64,000 bases of DNA from NCBI GenBank assembly GCA_041645435.1, contig JBAZQB010000001.1, positions 496,001 through 560,000 on the forward strand. The letters run 5' to 3'. The notes under the pieces were generated by a model. That model had not been told where the DNA came from, searched no databases, and saw only the letters and a list, made by a program, of their open reading frames with translations. Shown one piece after another: positions 38,295 through 47,058 of this stretch (position 1 is the stretch's first letter; the number at the start of each line of letters is the position of its first letter). The position numbers were made by a program, and so were the translations under genes. The stretch comes from Methanoregula sp. (GTDB lineage: Archaea > Halobacteriota > Methanomicrobia > Methanomicrobiales > Methanospirillaceae).

Positions 38295-38330
38295 TTTTAC
38301 GACCTTTACACTTTTACGCACCTTTACGCA
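38295..38330 (+). repeat. Four TTTAC(G) direct repeats upstream of the winged-helix pair
   Basis: TTTAC occurs at 38296, 38305, 38313 and 38323, mostly as TTTACG or TTTACGCA, spaced 8-10 bp (about one helical turn). They lie 33-64 bp upstream of the first gene of the pair, so autoregulatory binding by one of the winged-helix proteins is plausible. The remainder of 38264-38514 is AT-rich without a visible gene. Confidence 0.55.
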
Positions 38331-38514
38331 TGACACATTAATTAGCAATTCTATTTGCTCTGCTATATCTTATTTCTTTGAGATTGTCTTAGGAGAGTCT
38401 CAGTACTTCTCTAATTTTTTTTTAGTTGATTAGAGTGTGATGTTGGTTGATGATTATTCAATATTCACGGAGGAAATTTTAAAGAAGCACTGAACCTGTC
38501 ACAAGCCGGCAGAC

Positions 38515-38727
38515 TTACCAGTATTTCACGGGTAGGGGCATCTCTTTTATTTTTTCATTCATGTAAATGCTCGACATCTGAAGAACACCGACAGCAAAAA
38601 AACCTGAAACTACTGCAAAGTAGCTGAGACCATTATTGTCGAATTCATACATCATGAAGCGAAGAGAAACTGCAATCAAAACAGCTGTGAGGATAACCAC
38701 AGGATATAATTTTCCCAAAATACTCAT
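38515..38727 (-). CDS. Small membrane protein
   Basis: 70 residues with two hydrophobic helices (~7-24 and ~35-53) and a short polar tail ending PVKYW. No family recognised and no clear ribosome binding site. Coding is plausible from composition only. Confidence 0.5.
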   Translation of the reverse strand: MSILGKLYPVVILTAVLIAVSLRFMMYEFDNNGLSYFAVVSGFFAVGVLQMSSIYMNEKIKEMPLPVKYW

Positions 38728-38788
38728 AATCAGATTCTTCCATGCTCGTGTTTAATTCTGTCTACATTGGTTGACTCGGTCGGGGAAG

Positions 38789-38882
38789 CCCACGCGGCGA
38801 GGGGCGGAGCCCCGTTGAGCGTAACATCCTCAAGAAGAAAAACTTAATTTCTTTTGAACAGGTTCTGGTGTTGATCGCCGCC
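38789..38882 (+). repeat. Dispersed repeat R3, copy 1
   Basis: About 94 bp, direct repeat of 48334-48425: cacgcggcgagggg, a GGGGC/GCCCC hairpin, ccgttgagcgtaacatcctc, then cttttgaacaggt and gtgttgatcgcc. Confidence 0.8.
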
Positions 38883-38961
38883 CGCATCGCCCGCATCGCA
38901 CAGCTTCGCCGTGCTCGCCCCTGCTCCGCGACCGGCTCCCCGTATTCCAGGCTAAAACCCT

Positions 38962-39242
38962 GTTTTTCAGACCTCCCCCGGAAAAAACGACCCTCATATT
39001 CGCATTCCGGCAGGGTTTTCGGGGTCCGGATGGGGTAAAATAGGTGGCTAAAATCACATCGATGTACGGGCCTTTGGTGGGCTTTAAGAGAGATGCAATT
39101 CTGCCGTTTTTTGGCAAACGGAGGGAGAATCAGGAGTATTTTTTATACGTACTGAATCGGACCGTTTTACGGGGTTTTCCGGATTGGAGTCTAGCAAACG
39201 GAGCCCGAATTGGGCTTATTTCCCCTCATGGTTTATACCCCC
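38962..39242 (+). repeat. Dispersed repeat R4, left copy (inverted partner at 59392)
   Basis: About 280 bp matching the reverse complement of 59392-59668. Shared runs include ggaaaaaacgaccctcatat, tattcgcattccggcag and ttcggggtccggatggg. Contains a short GTAAAA/TTTTGGCAAACGG-rich section but no convincing ORF. The two copies would allow inversion of the ~20 kb between them. Confidence 0.82.
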
Positions 39243-39292
39243 AGATAAAAAGGGGACTCTGACGGAGGGTAAATGAAGAGGGGGAGATCGTT

Positions 39293-39877
39293 TCATCCCC
39301 CCATCCCGGTAATAATCCCTACCACCTGGTGAGCGGTCACCGGGTCCACCACCCGGGCCAGGACCAGCCCGGCCATTGCAACGAACAAAGTCCAGAAGAC
39401 TCTCTTCACCTGCTCATTCTTCCCGAACGCCTCGATCGCTGCATCCGCATTCGCCTTCATTGCCTGTTGCATAATTTTCGGTAGGAATACAAACAGCGGC
39501 AGGAACAGCACCGCAGCTCCGATGAACGCAAGCGTGATCTCCGCCCGGCCCGCAAGGAAGATCCCGACCGGGACCGCGAACACCCCGGCCAGCATCGCGG
39601 CCATCCCGACCTCGCCAAACCAGAAGTAATGCCGCTTATCGGAATAATTCAACCGCTCTGCATCAGTAAGACCGGAGAGATCAAAGATGCCAAGCGTGTT
39701 CAGCATCCCGTACCAAACCGCGTGCGTCTCCTCCGGGTCCGCAACGAGACCAAGGAACAGCACCGCGATCGGTACGATGAGAAGAAGAAGAGGAAGATGG
39801 GCCAGCACCAGGACAATCCCGAGCAGGACCCCGGTGCCGCAGATGGCACACCGGGTCTGCACTTCATTCTCGAACAT
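39293..39877 (-). CDS. Unknown membrane protein of the 39-41 kb module
   Basis: 194 residues from the ATG at 39877, with GGAGAG 7 bp upstream; longer in-frame starts only extend over the previous gene and give an unnatural Arg/Ser-rich stretch. Begins MFENEVQTRCAICGTGVLLG. Four transmembrane segments are visible: ~16-48 (long hydrophobic), ~93-115, ~120-140 and ~165-190, with a polar loop containing DPEETHAVWYGMLN. Overlaps the upstream gene by 14 bp. No family recognised. Confidence 0.75.
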   Translation of the reverse strand: MFENEVQTRCAICGTGVLLGIVLVLAHLPLLLLIVPIAVLFLGLVADPEETHAVWYGMLNTLGIFDLSGLTDAERLNYSDKRHYFWFGEVGMAAMLAGVFAVPVGIFLAGRAEITLAFIGAAVLFLPLFVFLPKIMQQAMKANADAAIEAFGKNEQVKRVFWTLFVAMAGLVLARVVDPVTAHQVVGIITGMGG

Positions 39878-40346
39878 CGGGACTCTCCGCAATCCGGATC
39901 TCAAAGACCGGGCTGCTGTGCCCGCCATTCCCCGGACTGAAATCCCGGACCCGGCCCATCTGGGCGAACTTGCGCCGACCGGTCCGGATCTGGACCGTGT
40001 GGATACCGGGCGCTCGCGGGTAAACCCGGCGACCATCGATGTCATGCATCTCCTCATAGGGCGGGATGTCGAACCAGTCCGGCCAGAACCGGACTCCTCG
40101 CGGAATATCCGTACCCCGGCGCAGGTCCTGCAGGCGGATGGGTACGAGATTATCGTAAATCACATCGATGATCAGGTTCTCATCGCCCTGCTCCGGGTGC
40201 AGGTCCAATTCATAGAAGATGGGATTACGCCGCACTTCATCGCGGGTGAGCGGCTTATCTATGGTGAGCGGTTCGAGCCCGCCGAATTTCCCCCGGTACA
40301 GACCGGTCACGGTTGCGACCGGCTGTTTAGCGATTTCAGGTTCCAT
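39864..40346 (-). CDS. Unknown soluble protein of the 39-41 kb module
   Basis: 160 residues from the ATG at 40346 (MEPEIAKQPVATVTGLYRGK), with AGGAG 7 bp upstream. Earlier in-frame starts lie inside the preceding small gene. Likely mostly beta, rich in Arg, Asp and Pro (WPDWFDIPPYEEMHDIDGRR). No family recognised. Overlaps both neighbours, so the operon is tight. Confidence 0.72.
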   Translation of the reverse strand: MEPEIAKQPVATVTGLYRGKFGGLEPLTIDKPLTRDEVRRNPIFYELDLHPEQGDENLIIDVIYDNLVPIRLQDLRRGTDIPRGVRFWPDWFDIPPYEEMHDIDGRRVYPRAPGIHTVQIRTGRRKFAQMGRVRDFSPGNGGHSSPVFEIRIAESPDVRE

Positions 40347-40500
40347 GATAGTTCTCCTTGTGTCGTTCATGTTCCGCCCGGAGTTTCTTGAACTCCTCGA
40401 CAATCTCATCATATTTGCCGATCTTCTGATGGATCGTAAACAGGACGGGATAAATCGGAAGCACAGATCCTAACAAAATTCCTAATGTTTCAATATCCAT
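40336..40500 (-). CDS. 54-residue membrane/coiled-coil protein
   Basis: Translation gives MDIETLGILLGSVLPIYPVL, then a charged helix (HQKIGKYDEIVEEFKKLRAE) and HERHKENYHGT. A perfect GGAGG lies 6 bp before the ATG, and the stop overlaps the next gene's start by 11 bp. One N-terminal hydrophobic helix plus an amphipathic charged helix resembles small phage accessory proteins of the XhlA/holin-associated type; this is resemblance of layout only. Confidence 0.7.
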   Translation of the reverse strand: MDIETLGILLGSVLPIYPVLFTIHQKIGKYDEIVEEFKKLRAEHERHKENYHGT

Positions 40501-40586
40501 AATGTTCCTCCGCAAAAGACGAGAGGACCAAAAAGAGAGGGGACCTGGGGGGTCTTCTCCCCTCCGGGTCTTATCGTCGGGCGATT

Positions 40587-41090
40587 CTAGGCGAGTGCCG
40601 TTACGGTATCAGCCCAGGTCTCGACACGGGTCCGGATGGCTTCATCCGAATAGGATGTCAGGGTCACCCGGTTGCGGCTGAAATTCACCATGTACAGTTC
40701 GCCGTTCGGGTCGTGGCACTTGAGAGTTGCGCTGAACGTTTCGTTATCAGTGTCGCGGAACGGAGTTCCGCCGTGAGCCGTTGCAAGGGCTGTGTTTGCG
40801 AGAATTGCTGCGGCTCCCGCATTGAATCCTGCGATGGTTGTGAACTTGTCCGACAGGTTACCGACAGTATTTGCTTCGGCGTCCTGGAAGACGATCTTGG
40901 TCGTGTACCCTTCCTTGGTCTTTTCAACCGGGTCATGGGTCACCCCGGCGGTCATATACGATACACACGCAAACGGGTTACCGGTGATAACCGACTGGAT
41001 GATGGTGTTGAACGCTGCAACATCTGCAATCGGTTCCGCGAGTTCGCGGATTGCGCTCTTGGTCTGTGAGTTCTGTACGAAATCTGCCAT
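40587..41090 (-). CDS. Unknown protein, first gene of the 39-41 kb module
   Basis: 167 residues from the ATG at 41090 (MADFVQNSQTKSAIRELAEP), with AGGAATTGG upstream; ATGs at 41114 and 41111 would add eight or seven residues. The N-terminal ~35 residues are helical, followed by an apparently beta-rich body rich in Thr, Ala and Asn with two Cys. The composition, small size and neighbours would suit a structural (coat- or pilin-like) protein, but no homology is recognised and this is a guess. Ends with ETWADTVTALA. Confidence 0.7.
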   Translation of the reverse strand: MADFVQNSQTKSAIRELAEPIADVAAFNTIIQSVITGNPFACVSYMTAGVTHDPVEKTKEGYTTKIVFQDAEANTVGNLSDKFTTIAGFNAGAAAILANTALATAHGGTPFRDTDNETFSATLKCHDPNGELYMVNFSRNRVTLTSYSDEAIRTRVETWADTVTALA

Positions 41091-41280
41091 TGTTTTTCCA
41101 ATTCCTGCCATCATTGTGGCATCACGCCCCGGGCCCTCGGGCTATATTCATATTTTCCTGACGGCGATTTATGCGTGACTTGTTGATGAGCGATAGAGTT
41201 GGGGGGATGGTGGGGATGGGGAAAATTCAAAACAGAATCTTTATCGGACTTGTAGAATGAATTAACGTTTGAATATTCAA

Positions 41281-44259
41281 ATGCCTCAAATCGTTATTGA
41301 AAACCCTGTAATCAATTCTCCTTTCACCGAACCGGACAAACATTTCCGATTCACTAATGAAGGAATTACTGATGAAGTAATTACCGGTAGGCGAGCGAGT
41401 TCCCGGTTTGTACCTATTGCCCAGCCTAAGAAGAAAGGCAAGCAACTCACCTTTGATACCGAATGGACGCAGGATCGGATTGAGGAAAACGCGATGGTTA
41501 ACCGGATCCGTGAACGGATCTCGCTCTGGCGTAATGGGGGCTATGCCGGTGTTACGTCAACAACACGGAGACTTCTCGATTACTGGACGAGTGCCGAACG
41601 CGAGAAGAAATTCTTTTTCTGCCAAATCGAGGCACTGGAGACAGCGATCTACATGACGGAAACCGCATCCCGCTATGGAGACAGCTGGATGGAGGCTATG
41701 CTCCAGGAGGCTAATGAGAGCTCGAATCCAGGTCTGCCCCGGATTGCATTCAAAATGGCAACAGGCACCGGCAAGACCGTGGTCATGGGGATGCTGATTG
41801 CATGGCAGGCACTCAATAAACTTGAAAATCCGCAGGATGTCCGGTTTACTAATTCGTTCCTCATCATCACCCCGGGGATCACCATACGGGATCGTCTTCG
41901 CGTGCTGCTCCCGAACGATCCAGAGAATTATTACCGGCAGCGGGACATCATTCCTACCGATCAACTCCAGAAACTCGGGCAGGCGAAGATTATTATCACA
42001 AATTTCCACACGTTCCTGCCCCGCGAGAAGATCAAAGCGGGGAAACTGACAAAATCCCTCTTGGCTGACGGGAAGAACGGGGTATTTACCGAAACTCCCG
42101 ATCAGGTTGTGCGACGTGTTTGCCGCGAGTTCGGCACGAAGAAGAATATCATTGTGATAAACGATGAGGCGCATCACTGTTACTGGAAGAAGGCAGAAGG
42201 AGAAACAGAGAAGGTCACGGGTGATGAACGCAAGGAGGTTGAGTCACGAGACAAGGACGCGAGGATTTGGATTTCCGGTATCGAATCGGTAAAGGCGAAG
42301 ATTGGTGTGAAAAATATCTTTGACCTTTCAGCCACGCCGTTCTTCCTGAAAGGTTCAGGATGGTCGGAAGGTACGCTCTTCCCGTGGGTAGTGTCGGACT
42401 TCTCATTGATCGATGCGATTGAAGCCGGGATCGTGAAAGTCCCACGTGTGCCGGTGGCCGACGATTCTATGGCCGGTGCATTGCCCACATACCGGAATAT
42501 CTGGATGCGGATCCGGGACGAACTCCCGAAGAAAGGGCGCAGGACCGATGCGATAATAGGTGAGCCGGTGTTGCCAAAGGAACTGGAAGGGGCCCTGCAC
42601 AGCCTGTACAGCAACTATGAGAAATATTACCGGTTATGGGAGGAGAATGTCGAGGCACAGGCCAAAGGCCGGACTCCCCCGGTGTTCATTGTGGTCTGCA
42701 ACAATACGAACGTGTCCAAACTGGTGTTCGATCATATTGCCGGCTGGGAGAAGAAGATTGGCGAGGCAACGGTGGTTCAGGCCGGGGCTTTGCCGATCTT
42801 CCGGAACGATGATGAGCATGGAGGATGGCTTTCGCGCCCGAATACGATTCTGGTGGACAGTGAACAGCTGGAGTCCGGGGAGTCGATGAGCGAGGAATTC
42901 AAGAAGATTGCATCCCGTGAGATCGAGGAGTTCAAGGCGGAATACCGGGTCCGCTTCCCGGGCCGGGATACCGACAAACTGACCGATGAGGATATCCTAC
43001 GCGAAGTGATGAATACGGTGGGGAAACAGGGAAAACTCGGTGAGCATGTCAAATGTGTGGTGAGTGTCTCGATGCTGACGGAAGGCTGGGATGCGCAGAC
43101 GGTGACGCACGTTCTCGGTGTCCGTGCGTTCGGGACTCAGTTGTTGTGCGAGCAGGTGGTCGGGCGTGCGCTGCGCCGGATGAGTTACGCGACGAACGAG
43201 AAGGGGATGTTCACACCGGAATATGCAGAAGTGTATGGTATCCCGTTCTCATTCATCCCGTGCAGCGGTTCGACCACAGCACCGGAACTGGGGCCAACAC
43301 CGACGCGTGTGCGGGCGCTGGATGAGCGGATCTCCTGCGAGATCACATTTCCCCGGCTGCGGGGCTATCGGTACGAGCTCGGGAGCGAGCAGCTAACGGC
43401 AACATTTTCGGAAGATTCCCGGATGGCGCTGAGCACGGCTGATATTCCGACTAAGACGGAGAATGCGCCGGTTGTGGGGGAGAGTAGTTTTCACACGTTG
43501 GATGACCTGAAGCGCCGGCGCCCGAATGAGGTTGCATTCCTGCTGGCAAAGGTGACCCTGGAGAAATATTTCCGGGATGAAGACGGGAACGACAAGCCGT
43601 GGCTGTTCCCGCAGCTGCTCGGGATTACCAAACGATGGCTGGAGGAGTGCGTAGATTACAAGGATAACGCATTCGTACAGCTGCTCTGGTTCACTCAATC
43701 AGCGAATACTGCCGCCGACCGGATCTATCATTCAATCGTGCAGTCCGCTACCGGAAACCCGCGATTGACGCCTATCCTTCAGCCATACGATACACTGGGG
43801 ACAACCCGGTTTGTGGATTTCGATACGATTCGCGGGACCTTCCAGACCCGGGCTGATAAGTGCAACGTGAACTATGTTGTCGGGGACACGCAGGATTGGG
43901 AGCAGAAGACGGCGATGGCGCTTGAGGATATGGACGAGATGATCCGGTACGTGAAGAACGATCATCTCGGATTTACGATTCCTTATACCTTCGAAGGTGA
44001 GGAGCACCAGTATATACCGGATTTTATCGCGGTGATGGATGACGGACATGGCATTGATAACCCGCTCAACCTGATCGTTGAAGTGACGGGGGAGCGGAAA
44101 CCGGAGAAGGCGGCGAAGGTCAGTACCGCTAAGACGCTCTGGGTTCCTGCGGTGAACAACCACGGCGGGTTCGGGCGCTGGGCGTTCTTTGAAGTGACGG
44201 ACCCGCACAATGTGAAGAATTCGATCAGGGGATACCTGAAGACGAGAGTTTCGGAGTGA
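41281..44259 (+). CDS. Type III-like restriction endonuclease/helicase subunit
   Basis: 992 residues from the ATG at 41281; a TTG at 41269 is less likely. SF2 helicase core: Walker A ATGTGKT (~160), DEAH box VINDEAHHCYW (~294), motif III DLSATPFFLKGSG, and motif VI EQVVGRALRRMSY. The C-terminal nuclease of PD-(D/E)xK type shows YIPDFIAVMDDG then LIVEVTGERK. This matches the BPTD_3080-type family related to Type III Res subunits. It cuts foreign DNA with the adjacent modification enzyme, whose ATG begins 3 bp after its stop. Confidence 0.92.
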   Translation: MPQIVIENPVINSPFTEPDKHFRFTNEGITDEVITGRRASSRFVPIAQPKKKGKQLTFDTEWTQDRIEENAMVNRIRERISLWRNGGYAGVTSTTRRLLDYWTSAEREKKFFFCQIEALETAIYMTETASRYGDSWMEAMLQEANESSNPGLPRIAFKMATGTGKTVVMGMLIAWQALNKLENPQDVRFTNSFLIITPGITIRDRLRVLLPNDPENYYRQRDIIPTDQLQKLGQAKIIITNFHTFLPREKIKAGKLTKSLLADGKNGVFTETPDQVVRRVCREFGTKKNIIVINDEAHHCYWKKAEGETEKVTGDERKEVESRDKDARIWISGIESVKAKIGVKNIFDLSATPFFLKGSGWSEGTLFPWVVSDFSLIDAIEAGIVKVPRVPVADDSMAGALPTYRNIWMRIRDELPKKGRRTDAIIGEPVLPKELEGALHSLYSNYEKYYRLWEENVEAQAKGRTPPVFIVVCNNTNVSKLVFDHIAGWEKKIGEATVVQAGALPIFRNDDEHGGWLSRPNTILVDSEQLESGESMSEEFKKIASREIEEFKAEYRVRFPGRDTDKLTDEDILREVMNTVGKQGKLGEHVKCVVSVSMLTEGWDAQTVTHVLGVRAFGTQLLCEQVVGRALRRMSYATNEKGMFTPEYAEVYGIPFSFIPCSGSTTAPELGPTPTRVRALDERISCEITFPRLRGYRYELGSEQLTATFSEDSRMALSTADIPTKTENAPVVGESSFHTLDDLKRRRPNEVAFLLAKVTLEKYFRDEDGNDKPWLFPQLLGITKRWLEECVDYKDNAFVQLLWFTQSANTAADRIYHSIVQSATGNPRLTPILQPYDTLGTTRFVDFDTIRGTFQTRADKCNVNYVVGDTQDWEQKTAMALEDMDEMIRYVKNDHLGFTIPYTFEGEEHQYIPDFIAVMDDGHGIDNPLNLIVEVTGERKPEKAAKVSTAKTLWVPAVNNHGGFGRWAFFEVTDPHNVKNSIRGYLKTRVSE

Positions 44260-44262
44260 GTT

Positions 44263-47058
44263 ATGGCACGGAAAAAAGCAGTAATGGAGAACACACCGGT
44301 TGATACGATCCGGCACGCGGACAAGCGGACGAATATCCCCACCGAGGAACTCCGGGACTTTGTGGATGATGATGAACGAGCTCCCCAGATCATGCGATAT
44401 CCCCGCGATACCTCGCTCGATCCGCAACTTGTCTGGAAGGGCAAGGACGAACAGGACGCACAGGATCTGGAAGTACCCGTGCTGCCTATCTACATCCAGG
44501 AGAAAATTCACCCGCAAGTGATCATTGAGGATTTCCTTGCCCATTCAAAACCGGGTGGGTTGAGTGAAGCACTTGGAGATTACCAAGCGGATCTCTTTTC
44601 AGATTTCAACGGGCTACCAGAAGATTTCGACCAGCGGGTAGACTTTTACCACCATGAGCAGAACTGGTCGAACCGACTGGTGCTCGGTGATTCGTTACAG
44701 GTGATGACATCGCTTGCCGAGAAGGAGGGACTGAAAGGTAAGGTCCAGATGATTTATCTTGATCCGCCGTATGGGATCAAGTTCAATAGCAATTGGCAGG
44801 TAAGCACACGGAAACGTGATGTTAGAGATGGTAAAGCAGAGGAAGTTACAAGACAGCCGGAACAGATCCGTGCATTCCGAGATACATGGAAAATTGGCAT
44901 TCACAGTTATCTGTCATACCTTCGCGAACGCTTAACGAGTTCTCACGAATTGTTAACGCAATCTGGCAGTATTTTTATTCAAATTGGTGACGAGAATGTT
45001 CATCTTGTACGCTCGTTGTTAGATGAAACATTTGGAAGTGAGAACTTCATTTCCCAAATTACCGTTCAAAAGATGGCTGGATTATCCTCTCAATTTTTGA
45101 AGGGGGCGTGTGATTTTGTTTTGTGGTATGCTAAAGATATCACTCAAGCAAGATATCATCCAATATATCAAGAGAAAAAATTGGGAGTGGGTCATGGATC
45201 TGGAGCTCGGTATGACCAATTAATATCGCCGAAAAAAGAGAGATGCCCCATTCCGAAAACAACAATTGAAATTGATACGCTATTACAGCAAGGCTGGAAA
45301 GCATTTCAGGCAACAACTTTAACAACGTTTGGTTCCGGGGGTTCATCATTTTTTGAATTCAAATATAACGGACAGGGCTATCTCCCTGCGATAGCAAAAG
45401 GTTGGCTTACAACTGAAAGGGGATTAGGTCGATTATCTAACGCAGAGCGAATAATTCAAACCGGTAATTCAATTAGGTACGTAAGAAAAATTGATGATTT
45501 CCCATTTTTTGAATATAATAACATATGGACGGATATTGCGAGTACTCCTGATGTAATTTACGTTGTTCAAACATCCAATCAAATCATCGAACGTTGCCTC
45601 CTTATGACCACCGATCCCGGTGACATTGTGCTCGATCCTACCTGCGGCTCTGGCACCAGTGCCTATGTCGCCGAGCAATGGGGGCGCCGATGGATCACCA
45701 TCGATACTAGCCGAGTTGCCCTCGCCCTTGCCCGTACCCGACTCATGAGCGCCCGGTTCCCATACTATCTTCTTTCCGATTCTCCAGAAGGGCTCGCCAA
45801 GGAAGGCGAGATCACCAAACAGCGCCCGCCGTTGTATCCCACTATGTACGATATTAAGAAAGGATTCGTGTACCATCGCGTTCCACACATCACGCTCAAA
45901 TCAATCGCACATAATGAAGATATTGATGCCATTTACGACAAGTACCAGGCAAAACTCGAACCCATTAGGGCATCGATTAACAAGACGGCAAAGAAGCAGT
46001 GGGAAGATTGGGAAATCCCCCGCGAAGCGCAGGAGAACGAAAAACTCGCCGGGCTTATCTCGCAACTGTGGGATCTTCGGCAGCAGCGGCAGAAGGATAT
46101 CGATGTCTCGATTGCGTTGCGGGCAGATACCGAGATGCTCTACGATCTACCCTACGATGATCCAAAACGGGTCCGGGTCACCGGGCCGTTTACTGTCGAG
46201 AGCCTCTCGCCGCATCGCATCCTCCCCGCTGACGAGAACATGGACGGGACAGTCAGCGAGAAAGAGGCTCACGACCGACAGGATTTCACCACCATCATCC
46301 TTGACAATCTCCGTAAGAGCGGCGTAGATAACCGGGTGAAGAACGAGCGGATCAAATTTGTATCGCTTGATCCTTTTGCCGGGAAATGGATTCATGCGAA
46401 GGGGACCTATATTGACGCAGAAGGTACCACAAGAAGCGTGGGTATCTCTGTCGGACCTGAACATGGAACTGTTGGTCCGTTGCAGCTCAAAGAGGCGGCG
46501 AAGGAAGCGGTGAAGGGGCTCGGATTTGACCTCATGATAGTCTGCGGGTTTGCCTTCGATCCGCACATCAGCGATGAGATAAAACAATACGGGAAACTCA
46601 CTGTGCTTCCTGCCCGGATGAACAATGATCTCGGCATGGATGAGCTGCTCAAGAAGACCGGCGCCGGTAATTTGTTCGTAGTCTTCGGAGAGCCTGATAT
46701 TGCGATCAAAAAGCAGCCGGGTAAGAAGATCGTTGTTGAGATCAAAGGTGTCGATGTCTATGATCCAACCACCGGGGCAATCCGGAGCAACTCAACCGAT
46801 GATATCGCTTGCTGGTTCATCGACACCGATTACAACGGGGAGAGCTTCTTTGTCCGGCATGCGTACTTCACGGGTGATAAGACCAAAGACCCATACGAGA
46901 AACTGAAGAGGGCGCTCAAAGCGGAGATCGATGAAGCGGCATGGGAGAGTTTGTACCGGTATGAGAGCCTTCCATTCGCTATGCCGGATACCGGGAAGAT
47001 TGCTGTGAAGGTGATCAACCACTACGGCGATGAAGTGATGAAGGTTTACTCAGTTTAA
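44263..47058 (+). CDS. DNA methyltransferase (modification subunit), Type III-like
   Basis: 931 residues. Catalytic motif DPPYGIKFNSNW (~167) precedes the SAM-binding motif DPTCGSGTSAYVAEQWG (~457), the beta-class order of N6-adenine/N4-cytosine methylases used by Type III Mod. The region between the motifs, where target recognition usually lies, is markedly more AT-rich than the rest of the gene (about 44930-45600), suggesting exchange of the recognition domain. The long C-terminal part has no recognised catalytic motif. Forms an R-M pair with the upstream gene; the 3' end overlaps the convergent shedu gene by 9 bp. Confidence 0.92.
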   Translation: MARKKAVMENTPVDTIRHADKRTNIPTEELRDFVDDDERAPQIMRYPRDTSLDPQLVWKGKDEQDAQDLEVPVLPIYIQEKIHPQVIIEDFLAHSKPGGLSEALGDYQADLFSDFNGLPEDFDQRVDFYHHEQNWSNRLVLGDSLQVMTSLAEKEGLKGKVQMIYLDPPYGIKFNSNWQVSTRKRDVRDGKAEEVTRQPEQIRAFRDTWKIGIHSYLSYLRERLTSSHELLTQSGSIFIQIGDENVHLVRSLLDETFGSENFISQITVQKMAGLSSQFLKGACDFVLWYAKDITQARYHPIYQEKKLGVGHGSGARYDQLISPKKERCPIPKTTIEIDTLLQQGWKAFQATTLTTFGSGGSSFFEFKYNGQGYLPAIAKGWLTTERGLGRLSNAERIIQTGNSIRYVRKIDDFPFFEYNNIWTDIASTPDVIYVVQTSNQIIERCLLMTTDPGDIVLDPTCGSGTSAYVAEQWGRRWITIDTSRVALALARTRLMSARFPYYLLSDSPEGLAKEGEITKQRPPLYPTMYDIKKGFVYHRVPHITLKSIAHNEDIDAIYDKYQAKLEPIRASINKTAKKQWEDWEIPREAQENEKLAGLISQLWDLRQQRQKDIDVSIALRADTEMLYDLPYDDPKRVRVTGPFTVESLSPHRILPADENMDGTVSEKEAHDRQDFTTIILDNLRKSGVDNRVKNERIKFVSLDPFAGKWIHAKGTYIDAEGTTRSVGISVGPEHGTVGPLQLKEAAKEAVKGLGFDLMIVCGFAFDPHISDEIKQYGKLTVLPARMNNDLGMDELLKKTGAGNLFVVFGEPDIAIKKQPGKKIVVEIKGVDVYDPTTGAIRSNSTDDIACWFIDTDYNGESFFVRHAYFTGDKTKDPYEKLKRALKAEIDEAAWESLYRYESLPFAMPDTGKIAVKVINHYGDEVMKVYSV

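Noticed and set aside
35841..38330. CRISPR array
   Set aside because: The short repeats are 5-10 bp with no spacer-repeat regularity of CRISPR size and there are no cas genes in the window.
39293..40057. 254-residue version of the membrane protein
   Set aside because: The first 60 residues are Arg/Ser-rich and lie within the upstream gene; GGAGAG before the internal ATG at 39877 marks the real start.
45914..46587. Alternative frames inside the methylase gene
   Set aside because: They contradict the continuous frame of the Mod subunit, which is intact across this region.
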